NCBI GenBank assembly: GCA_965207125.1
Contig: OZ242263.1
Location: 1,798,001-1,862,000, forward strand
Reading direction: 5' to 3'
DNA from: G965207125 sp965207125
GTDB taxonomy: Bacteria; Pseudomonadota; Alphaproteobacteria; Puniceispirillales; UBA1172
DNA: 64,000 nucleotides
The position numbers were made by a program, and so were the translations under genes. Positions within the stretch are counted from its first letter, which is position 1. Every line of letters begins with the position of its first letter. Below are positions 53,779 through 62,100 of this stretch, in pieces. The notes below the pieces were generated by a model, which was not told the DNA's origin, searched no databases, and saw only the letters and a list, made by a program, of their open reading frames with translations.

Positions 53779-54618
53779 TCACGCGCCTTGCGGTTTTCTA
53801 GGCGGCAGCCACGCGGCGGGAGGCGCGCCTTCTACCGTCCCCATCGCGGAGAAATATCCGTTGATGCGCCCGGTTTTTCCGTAGTAGAACCGCGCGCCGT
53901 CCGCGCCGATCATTTGCCCGCCTGCGCTTTCGATGATTGCCTGTCCGGCGGCGGTATCCCATTCCATCGTGCGGTTGGTTTTGGGATAAAGATCAACGCT
54001 TCCTTCGGCCACCAGGCAGAGTTTTAGCGATGATCCAACTGATAACATCTCGGCGGTTTCAATGCGTTCAAGCCATGCTTTAAGCTCAGGCGTTCGATGC
54101 GCCATATCGGTGACCACGATCGGGTGTTCGCGCGGGGTTTTGCGCGCGGTGATCGGCTCATAATCAAGATAATCACTCAGGTCATCGGTTAGTTTCCGCT
54201 TCCATGCTTTGGTGCCGTCGCTGGCCCAGAGCATTGCTCGTGCTGGGGCCACGATGATGCCCAGCACCGGATGCCGTTGTTCGATCAGGGCGATGTTAAC
54301 GGTAAAATCTTTTCCGCCATTGATAAAGCCTCGGGTGCCGTCAAGTGGGTCTATGCACCAGTAGCGCTCGGGTTCTGTTTGATCATCACTGGGCTGCCAT
54401 GTTTCTTCGGTGATAATCGGGATCTCGTCCGTGAGGCTGGGTAGTCTGGCGTGGAACATTTGATCGGCCAGAAGATCGGCATCGGTTACGGGGCTACCAT
54501 CTTCTTTGATTCTGTGCTCATAGCCGCGCTCACGCACCTGCATGATGACTCGTCCGGCTTGGACCGTGAGGCGTTCTATATCATCTAGTGATTTTTGTGT
54601 TATTGTTTCTTTAGTCAT
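53779..54618 (-). CDS. cysQ: 3'(2'),5'-bisphosphate nucleotidase CysQ-like
   Basis: Inositol-monophosphatase-family phosphatase, 279 residues, expected to hydrolyse PAP from sulfate assimilation. Metal-site motifs: SPVTDADLLAD near 45, EETW near 75, WCIDPLDGTRGFI near 88 and WDTAAGQAIIESAGG near 220. ATG 54618 or ATG 54627 may be the start; a longer frame would run across the divergent SRAP gene start region and is unlikely. PAP-specific function is by closest family resemblance; another sugar or inositol phosphate is possible. Confidence 0.85.
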   Translation of the reverse strand: MTKETITQKSLDDIERLTVQAGRVIMQVRERGYEHRIKEDGSPVTDADLLADQMFHARLPSLTDEIPIITEETWQPSDDQTEPERYWCIDPLDGTRGFINGGKDFTVNIALIEQRHPVLGIIVAPARAMLWASDGTKAWKRKLTDDLSDYLDYEPITARKTPREHPIVVTDMAHRTPELKAWLERIETAEMLSVGSSLKLCLVAEGSVDLYPKTNRTMEWDTAAGQAIIESAGGQMIGADGARFYYGKTGRINGYFSAMGTVEGAPPAAWLPPRKPQGA

Positions 54619-54691
54619 AAGCGTCATGCGCAAAGCGCTGGTAGTGTTTTGGCATAGTTTCGCTGATATGAGCAATAAGGAAAAGGGTTTT

Positions 54692-55531
54692 ATGTGCGGA
54701 CGTTTTGCTAATCCCCACACGCGAGAGGAGTTATCCGAGGCGTTTGATGTAAGCATTCCGCTCTCGAACAGCCACCCGAGTCCCTCCCTGATGCCCTCAT
54801 GGAATATTGCGCCTTCGATGATGCTGGCGGCGATCACGCATCATGGTTTGGGGCGGGGCGCGCAGTTTATGCGGTGGGGGCTTCGCGCTCCTCAGGGAGA
54901 AAAATTGCTGATTAACGCTCGTTGTGAGACCATGGCGGACAAACCGACTTTCCGGGTCTCGGCGAGATCATCGAGATGCATTTTGCCCGCCGGCGGTTGG
55001 TTTGAATGGAAAGCCCCCAAAACCCCCTATTACATAACCCGCAGGGATAAAAAACCGATGGTTTTCGGCGGGCTGTATTGGCCCGGGCTAGAACAAGAGC
55101 CGGGGCCTATAAGGGAGCATGGCCAAAGGCAAAAAAGGGAACAAGAGCAGATATCCGAAAGGGAAGAAGCATGGGGGTCTGAAAGAGAGCAAGAGCATGT
55201 GCTTAAAAGGGAGTCAGGGTGGAGGCCAAATCGGTCGCAAGACCGGGGTGAGGCACGATGCGTTATTATCACCGCTGCTGCGCCGCGCGCGCTTACGGAG
55301 ATTCATCATCGGACGCCATTGCTGATTGATGAAGCGCATATAGATCGCTGGCTTGACCCTAATGCGGATGAGGGAGAGATTAACGCGATGCTTAAGCCGG
55401 TTTTGCCTGATGATCTTTTATGGTATCGGGTCTCGTCTGAGGTTGGCTCAAACAAAGCCAATCATGAGGGATTACTGTCGCCGCTCGACTCGGGGGAGGA
55501 GGGATGGCATCAGCCTGGTCTCTTTGGTTAG
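54692..55531 (+). CDS. SRAP-domain protein (HMCES/YedK) with a charged insert
   Basis: 279 residues of the SOS-response-associated peptidase family, which crosslinks to abasic sites in single-stranded DNA through Cys2. ATG 54692 exposes Cys2 in MCGRFANP. Other active-site residues are Asn75 (NARCET), Glu105 (GGWFEWK) and His205 (EIHHRTPL). Between residues about 133 and 187, where the family has a short loop, lies an insert very rich in Glu, Gln and Arg (KREQEQISEREE, SEREQEHVLKRE), made of imperfect short repeats. It stays in frame and leaves the core intact. The gene overlaps the convergent glycosylase gene by 4 bases. Confidence 0.88.
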   Translation: MCGRFANPHTREELSEAFDVSIPLSNSHPSPSLMPSWNIAPSMMLAAITHHGLGRGAQFMRWGLRAPQGEKLLINARCETMADKPTFRVSARSSRCILPAGGWFEWKAPKTPYYITRRDKKPMVFGGLYWPGLEQEPGPIREHGQRQKREQEQISEREEAWGSEREQEHVLKRESGWRPNRSQDRGEARCVIITAAAPRALTEIHHRTPLLIDEAHIDRWLDPNADEGEINAMLKPVLPDDLLWYRVSSEVGSNKANHEGLLSPLDSGEEGWHQPGLFG

Positions 55532-56208
55532 ATGGCTGCGGGCGATGCGTCGTGGCGATGGCGCGCGTAGACATGCCAAAGCATCAACGCGCCGGCGCCT
55601 CTGTACGGACGCCATTCCTCGCCGCGCCCTTGCATGTCGGTGCCATTAGGGCGTGTTGAGAGGTTTTTTAGAATCTTCATTCCCTCCTGCAACGCCAGAT
55701 CATTATAGGGCCAAGCGTCCATATCGAGCATGACAAAAAGCCGATAGTTATCAGCGGTCCAGTCGCCGATTCCGCGCAGGCGTTTGAGAACGTCCGCCGC
55801 CTCGATGCCGGGCATGCGATGAATCTCGTCTATTGAGAGTGTGCCATCGGTGATGGCGGTGGCGAGGCCGTGGATATATTCGGCTTTCATTCGGGATAAT
55901 CCCGCGTTTTTGAGGGCGTCTATATCCGCGCGGGCCACGCGTTCGGCTTGATCAAACCCCTCGGCGGCCATTGCCTGCCAGACTGCGGTGGCGGCATGGC
56001 GGGATATTTGTTGCCCGACAATGGTTCGGGCCAGAGTCTCAAACCCTCTTGGCATCGATCGTTCTGGCGGCGTGCCAAAGCGCTCAAGCGCCAAGGCGAT
56101 ATCGCGGTCTAACTCGGCGAGGGCGGTGAGCGCGCCAGCCTTGCCGACCAGTGCGTTCGTCATTGAAATGGTCTTATTATCTTGGTTTTTTGTCATGATT
56201 TCGTGCAC
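55528..56208 (-). CDS. DNA-3-methyladenine glycosylase II (AlkA-like, HhH-GPD)
   Basis: 226-residue base-excision glycosylase. The HhH-GPD domain includes LARTIVGQQISRHAA near 60, the hairpin MPGIEAADVLKRLRGIGDWTAD (split) near 130 and the catalytic Asp in YNDLALQEG near 170. ATG 56196 is an alternative start. It may be read with the transporter gene upstream (one base apart). It sits tail-to-tail with the SRAP gene; both act on damaged DNA, which may or may not be chance. Confidence 0.87.
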   Translation of the reverse strand: MHEIMTKNQDNKTISMTNALVGKAGALTALAELDRDIALALERFGTPPERSMPRGFETLARTIVGQQISRHAATAVWQAMAAEGFDQAERVARADIDALKNAGLSRMKAEYIHGLATAITDGTLSIDEIHRMPGIEAADVLKRLRGIGDWTADNYRLFVMLDMDAWPYNDLALQEGMKILKNLSTRPNGTDMQGRGEEWRPYRGAGALMLWHVYARHRHDASPAAI

Positions 56209-56209
56209 C

Positions 56210-57151
56210 CTAACTCTTGATTAAAATAGCGTCATTCGGTCTGTCTGACAAGCCGATCCTATATTCGCGGAACGAGATAAAGAGACAGCTCGCGATCACG
56301 ATCAGCATCCCGGCGACTGAGATCAGTCCTGGTTGTTCTTGCCAGAAAATCCAGCCGATGATCGCGGCTAGGGGCACGGAGAGATAACGGACGGGCACCA
56401 GCAAGACCGCCTCTCCGTAACGATACGCTGATGAGAAGCCGAGTTGCACAAAACTCGCGGCGACCCCGAGAATAATGAAAAGCATGACGCTGGCTGAAGT
56501 AAGTAATCCTTGAGCCTCGGCGGGAAACAGAATCACCAGCATCAGGGGATAAACCACCGCGCCAAGTGAATTATGCCAGATTGCCGATGATATAGGTGCG
56601 TCGCTCTTGCCCAAGATGCGCAGAAAAATCACCAGAAACGCCCCCGCGAAAGCCGACATAATTCCCCAGAACAGCCCGATATTAAACGTGTTTGTGAAGG
56701 GATTGGTGATCATGATCACGCCGATCAGGCCGGTAATCACCGCCGAGCCACGATAAATACCGACGCGCTCACCCAACATGATGGGCGCTAGGACTGTTAC
56801 GAAAATAGCCGATGACTGAAACAAGGCCGTTGCTTGCCCAAGCGTGGCATAGCTGATCGATAAAAACCAAAAGATGATGCCAAGATGCCCGACGGTCATC
56901 CTGAGGATTAAAATATCCCAGCGGTTTATTTGGAGGAGATCGCGTCCGCGGATCACCAAGCCAAAAAGATATAAAAGCGGCAGGCTGAGAATAAAGCGTA
57001 CTGTCAACACGGCGAGAATAGACAATTCCGCCGAGATACTCTTAATCATCGAGGCGGTGATGAGCCCCGCAACCACAGCCATGAGCATAAACATAATGCC
57101 GACTAGGTTGTTTGAAAGGGAGGAAGAGATAGTGTTGTTGGGTGCTTGCAC
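56210..57151 (-). CDS. EamA/DMT-family transporter
   Basis: 313-residue membrane protein with ten hydrophobic segments in two EamA repeats, for example LVGIMFMLMAVVAGLITASM at the start and PLAAIIGWIFWQEQPGLISV near 265. Members export or import small metabolites; the substrate cannot be told. It precedes the glycosylase gene on the minus strand. Confidence 0.85.
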   Translation of the reverse strand: MQAPNNTISSSLSNNLVGIMFMLMAVVAGLITASMIKSISAELSILAVLTVRFILSLPLLYLFGLVIRGRDLLQINRWDILILRMTVGHLGIIFWFLSISYATLGQATALFQSSAIFVTVLAPIMLGERVGIYRGSAVITGLIGVIMITNPFTNTFNIGLFWGIMSAFAGAFLVIFLRILGKSDAPISSAIWHNSLGAVVYPLMLVILFPAEAQGLLTSASVMLFIILGVAASFVQLGFSSAYRYGEAVLLVPVRYLSVPLAAIIGWIFWQEQPGLISVAGMLIVIASCLFISFREYRIGLSDRPNDAILIKS

Positions 57152-57202
57152 AATGGGCTAATCATTGCGCAGATCAGTGGATTTATCAAGCCGTGGAATA
57201 AA

Positions 57203-57682
57203 TCAGGCGGCGGTTGATAATTCGGTTTTGTTAATCGCCGCCCATATTTCATCGGCGGTCAGGGCCTCGCGGATGGCGGTGACTGTTTTGTGTTTTTGCA
57301 GAGCGCTTGAGATTGAGGTTAGCGCGGTTAAATGTTCTGAGGCGGTTTGGCGTGAGGCGAGCAGCATAAAAATGATATCGACGGGTTCGGAATCACTAGC
57401 ATCAAAATCGATCGGCTTATTGAGTTTCATCAGCAAGCCCACGAGTTTGGCGGGGTGTTTGTTGGGAAAAGAACATCGTGCGTGGGGGATGGCGATACCT
57501 TTGCCGATTCCCGTGCTACCGAGTCTTTCACGTTCAAGCAGAGCCTCAAGCACTTCGCGTTCATCGAGGGCGATTTTTTGCCCGGCGATGATATGCGTCA
57601 TGTCTTGTAAAAGTTGTTTTTTACTGTTCGCCGATGACCGTATGACAATGTCATCAGGCGAGATAAGAGTAGATATTTTCAT
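57203..57682 (-). CDS. ptsN: PTS IIA-like nitrogen-regulatory protein PtsN
   Basis: 159 residues, EIIA-Ntr of the nitrogen phosphotransferase system. The phosphorylated histidine is in GKGIAIPHARC near residue 70, after LLERERLGSTGIG. ATG 57682 is preferred because the family starts with MKISTLISPDDI; the open frame upstream adds 20 atypical residues. It follows lptB on the same strand, as in many proteobacteria, but rpoN and hpf are absent from this locus. Confidence 0.92.
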   Translation of the reverse strand: MKISTLISPDDIVIRSSANSKKQLLQDMTHIIAGQKIALDEREVLEALLERERLGSTGIGKGIAIPHARCSFPNKHPAKLVGLLMKLNKPIDFDASDSEPVDIIFMLLASRQTASEHLTALTSISSALQKHKTVTAIREALTADEIWAAINKTELSTAA

Positions 57683-57816
57683 AAAAAATATATCCGAAAT
57701 ATTTCTTGTAAGTGTGGGATATGGCAAACTGATATTTGACAATGCGCATCTGGATAAGCTGTTTTGTAGATGGCGTCAAGGAGTGAAAAAAATAACTATC
57801 CGATTAGGTGTTCGGC

Positions 57817-58608
57817 TTAACGCATGAATTGCTGTCCGAGATAGACGCTTTGGACTTCTGGGTCGTTGACGATTTCATCAGGAGTGCCGCTTTTGAGCAC
57901 GATTCCGTTATTGAGGATATATCCCCGATCAACGATACTAAGCATATCGCGTACGTTATGGTCGGTGATTAGAATGCCCAGCCCATATTTTTTCAATTTA
58001 CCGATCAGTTGTCGGATTTCATCAACGGCGATCGGGTCTATTCCAGCCAGTGGTTCATCGAGCAGGATAAAATTAGGACGTGAGGCGAGGGCCCGGGCGA
58101 TTTCAACGCGTCGCCTTTCGCCCCCTGAAAGCGTCAGGGCTGTGGCTGTGCGAAGGTGGCCGATATTGAACTCATCAAGCAATTCATCGAGCATGGTATG
58201 ACGAGCATCGATGTTCTCCTCTACAGTCTCAAGAATCGCCATGATATTTTTCTCGACGCTCAACCCGCGAAAAATGCTTGATTCTTGCGGCAGATAGCCG
58301 ATGCCAAGTTTTGCGCGCTTATAGACAGGGACGGAGGTTATATCGGTCTGATCGAGCAGAATTTGTCCCTCATCGCTTCTGATGAGCCCTGAGATCATAT
58401 AAAAACAAGTGGTTTTACCTGCCCCGTTAGGGCCGAATAGTCCAACCGCTTCCCCGCGTCTGATGTGCAGGGACACGCCGTGGACGACTTTTTGGCGGTT
58501 ATAGGATTTTGTGATATTGTTGGCGACAAGCCCTGAAACAGTTCTTCTGCTATCGTGAACCAAAGAAAGGTTCGTATTATTGTTATCTGAACGATAGGGT
58601 GGCTGCAT
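57817..58608 (-). CDS. lptB: LPS-export ABC ATPase LptB
   Basis: 263-residue ATPase that powers LPS transport with LptFGC. Walker A GLFGPNGAGKTTCFYMISG, Q-loop GYLPQESSIFRGL, signature LSGGERRRVEIARAL, Walker B FILLDEPLAGIDP and switch ITDHNVRDML are all typical. It has about 25 extra residues before the usual start (VANNITKSY), so an internal start is possible, though no other ATG is evident there. lptA and lptC are not next to it. Confidence 0.94.
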   Translation of the reverse strand: MQPPYRSDNNNTNLSLVHDSRRTVSGLVANNITKSYNRQKVVHGVSLHIRRGEAVGLFGPNGAGKTTCFYMISGLIRSDEGQILLDQTDITSVPVYKRAKLGIGYLPQESSIFRGLSVEKNIMAILETVEENIDARHTMLDELLDEFNIGHLRTATALTLSGGERRRVEIARALASRPNFILLDEPLAGIDPIAVDEIRQLIGKLKKYGLGILITDHNVRDMLSIVDRGYILNNGIVLKSGTPDEIVNDPEVQSVYLGQQFMR

Positions 58609-59153
58609 GAGGCGTACGCTTTCGAAGACTTTTAAGGCTTGTACGGCAAAAATACTTAAAATGCTAGCCTTTTTTATTTTTGGTCAAGTGGGGCGCTTCT
58701 GAGGGTTAAGCTTTTGGCGGCCTACCTTGATTTTAAGCGTAAGGCAATGACGCTTACCCTAGTATCCGATGCCCGGCGTCTGATATCGGAGGCCTGATAT
58801 TAGGTATCCGGTATTAGATGTTCGGTATTTGATAATGTCTTGGGCCCGGGGGGTGCAGGCTGACCAGAGTATCGTTCATGCATTAGAATAGAAGATAGAC
58901 TGATTTTAACCAAATGGGCGCCATAACCAATCCAATGGCTGTTATGAAATTCGCGTTAGCAGTAACATCGTTATTGGGCCTGGTTATTTTACTTGTGGCT
59001 GGCGTCTTTGCTTTGAAAAAAGAATCATTAATTTCAAATATCTGTCACTTTTATTTTTTCATATATTTTGCTATAATTAATCTGGCTAGGCTTTTTCTCC
59101 GTTGTCCCTCTGAGGAAAGGCCCTTAAGGAAATAATAAAAAGGATGGTTTTCA
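58609..59153. other. Intergenic region with small inverted repeats
   Basis: TAAGCGT/ACGCTTA (58734-58740 with 58750-58756) and TCCGAT/ATCGGA (58765-58770 with 58785-58790) form two adjacent inverted repeats, followed by short TATCCGGTATT-like repeats to about 58835. A 73-codon frame at 58914-59135 is not convincing. The region must hold the promoters of lptB and of the adhesin gene. Confidence 0.5.
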
Positions 59154-62100
59154 ATGACCGAGCTCAAAACACTCCGTTATTTTGCTCCCTCTGGTAGCGA
59201 ATTCCCCGCCGGATGGTATTTAACAGACAACGATGATGGCGTAACCCGCACGGGCTCGGCGATTGCTGCGGATGATACGACGGTTTACGATGTGGCAAAC
59301 CGGATAATCATTGACGGCAACACTCCTTCTACTCCGGCCATCACTGGCGGCGAGGAGGCTGATGAGTTTTTGATCAAAAGCGACGCTGCTTCGGTTACGA
59401 TCAATGACGATGCTGGGGCCAATGTGATTGTCTTTGATGTGGATGTTATCATCACGTCTATTACGAGCGGGACGGCGGGAAATCCCCCTGTTGACCAGTA
59501 TGTCATCACTTTGGATGGCGGTAACACGATCACGGTCGTCACTCCGGCTAATTTCACTTTCCAGCATTTTGGCGATAGTTCGGAGGCTATCCCTATCTTA
59601 GGCGCAGATTTTGTAACCGCTTATGGGACGGGCTTCACGCCTCGCAGGCCCACTGCGACTCCGGCGACTGACGTTGTGATCGATGAGGATAATGATTACG
59701 AGTTTTCTGACACCCCTGCGGACTTGATGGCATTGTTTGGCTTCTCTGACCTTGATGGAAATAATTCTGCGGTGACCTCGTCTTTCAAAGGCGTTTATAT
59801 CAAACTGGATACGATCACTGACGGCAGGTTGTTTTTTGTGGCCTCTGATAACACAGCCACCGAAGTAACGGTGGACAACGCATCCACGCTGGAACTTGGT
59901 GGGAGTAATAACGATGGGGCCCCGGCCATCGATGGTTATATTTACGTGACGTTTGACAAGCTTGATGAGTTAAAGCTTACCCCTAATTCTGATTTCAATG
60001 GCGATCTGGATCTGGTTTATCGGGTTTGGGACGGCGAGGATTCGTCATTTGACGCCACCTTGACTATCACGGTGACTCCGGTGAATGATGCTCCTCGGCT
60101 TGTGCCTGAGGCGGCTATCGGGCAACAAGACTGGACGGTAGGTCAGTCTATCTCGGAGATTGATCTGAGCGGTCTGTTCACCGACGTTGATGACGCAGAC
60201 GATAGTTTGAAACTGACGGTGACGTTTCTTAATGATCTTGATGCTGGATTTTCGTTGGGCGATCTCGGTCTTATATTTAACCCCGCTAACGCAAAGATCA
60301 CCGGCACACTCCGCTCTACGCTTTTTGACTCCGATCATGTCCGCACTGGCGCTAACACGATCAAGATTGTGGCGAGTGACGGCAAGGCCGAAAGTGAGAC
60401 GACAATTAACATTAATATTGAGCCCGCTCTCGTTCCGCTAACAATTAGTGGTGCTGGCGAGGGTGAGATTGCTGCAGGTGGTCAAGCCACCACCGTTATG
60501 GGAGATATTAGTATTACCGGTGACCCTGGTTCGACACCGCTTCCAAGCATTAGGCTTGTAAGTGGTGTTGGCGTGGGCGGTATGATGGCTTTTGATGTGG
60601 CGACTGGCACTTGGACGTACACGCTGGATAACACTGATGAGGATGTGCAGACATTAAAGTCAGGTGAAACGCTCGTTGAAACCTTCAGATTTAATGCTGA
60701 TGGCCTGTCGCGCCCCGATTTTATAGTGGAAATCACGGTTATCGGTGCGAATGATGCCCCTGTGGCCAATATGGATGGTGTTCCGGCTCAAACCGGACAG
60801 GTGGGGCAAGCGATTGCAGAGATTGATCTGAGCACTCTTTTCACTGACCCTGACGAGGATAGCTTAACCTTGACATTCATGGTGACTCTTGCTGATGGGA
60901 GCATGGGGGATTTGGCGGCGATTGGGCTTTCTTATAATTCTGAAACCAATGAAATTACTGGCAAGCCGAGTAAATCTGGCACTCACACGATCATTGTCAC
61001 GGCGAGTGACGGCAATAACGGAACCGCGTCTTCGACATTTACCATTGAGGTTGAGGCGGCTTTGCCGATAGTGGTGCGGGCTCGTTTGAACTATGACGCC
61101 GGTGAGGTGACGGTTATCGATGCAGCAGACCTGCAGGCGATTTCTGATAATATACCTGGTGATCCGAGTATTGTGCTGTACACGATCAAGACCCTGCCGA
61201 CTGGCAGTGGCGAGATATGGAAGGACGCGACTCCACTCAATGCCGGCGATGACTTCACCCAGGCGGATATTAACGCCGGTCGCATTACCTATCGCCCGCC
61301 AGCAAGTGGTGAAGGTGATGATGAGTTTACTTTCACAGTCTCAGACGGGGTTAGGGTCTCTGATGTGCAAACTCTTCAGATCGTTCCGCTGGAGGTTCTT
61401 GTGCCGGAGGAACCTGACCAAGATAACACGATAGATCTCTCCACCGAGACAACTTCGCAGAGGGTAGAGGCGGGCGATGGTAGTGACATCATCACTGGCG
61501 GTCAGGACGATGATCAAATAGATGGCGGTGCGGGGGATGATGACATCATTCTTACCCGCGATGACAATGGCGATCAGGTGGACGCCGGCGCCGATGAAGT
61601 GCTTTATACTTTTGATCACGCCGGTATTGGCATCGATGGCGGTGATGCGATCAGGGGGTTTAAGCGCGGACAGGATAAATTGAAACTTGTTGTGAATTCT
61701 GATCGTTCTGACATCAGCACTTTGACAGAGTTTCTGCAAAGCCTCAGCGGCGGGGATGGTGAGTATTTAACCGATGATGACGCCTTTACCGTCACCATAA
61801 TATGGGGAACTGATGAGGAGGACAATTTCTATTTTGACGGCGTGTTGCTACACTTTAAGGACGCAACGGCTTTCGGCGGCGGACGTGTTTCTAGCCCTGT
61901 GGTACAGATTACTTTTGATGAGCGGCTCGGTCTTGACGATCTGATTGAGATTTTGGGCGGTGCGGATAATGTCGCTGATAACTTTGACGGCGGCCTCACA
62001 GCATTCAAGAATCTGGATGAGGTTTTGCCGCGTCTCTTTGGCGAGAATAGCATCGATTTTGTAGTTATTCCCTTTTCCGACCAGGTTGCGGTTACTGGCG

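Noticed and set aside
58914..59135. Small membrane protein of 73 residues
   Set aside because: One hydrophobic stretch but no ribosome site, no recognisable family, and it ends against the adhesin start region.
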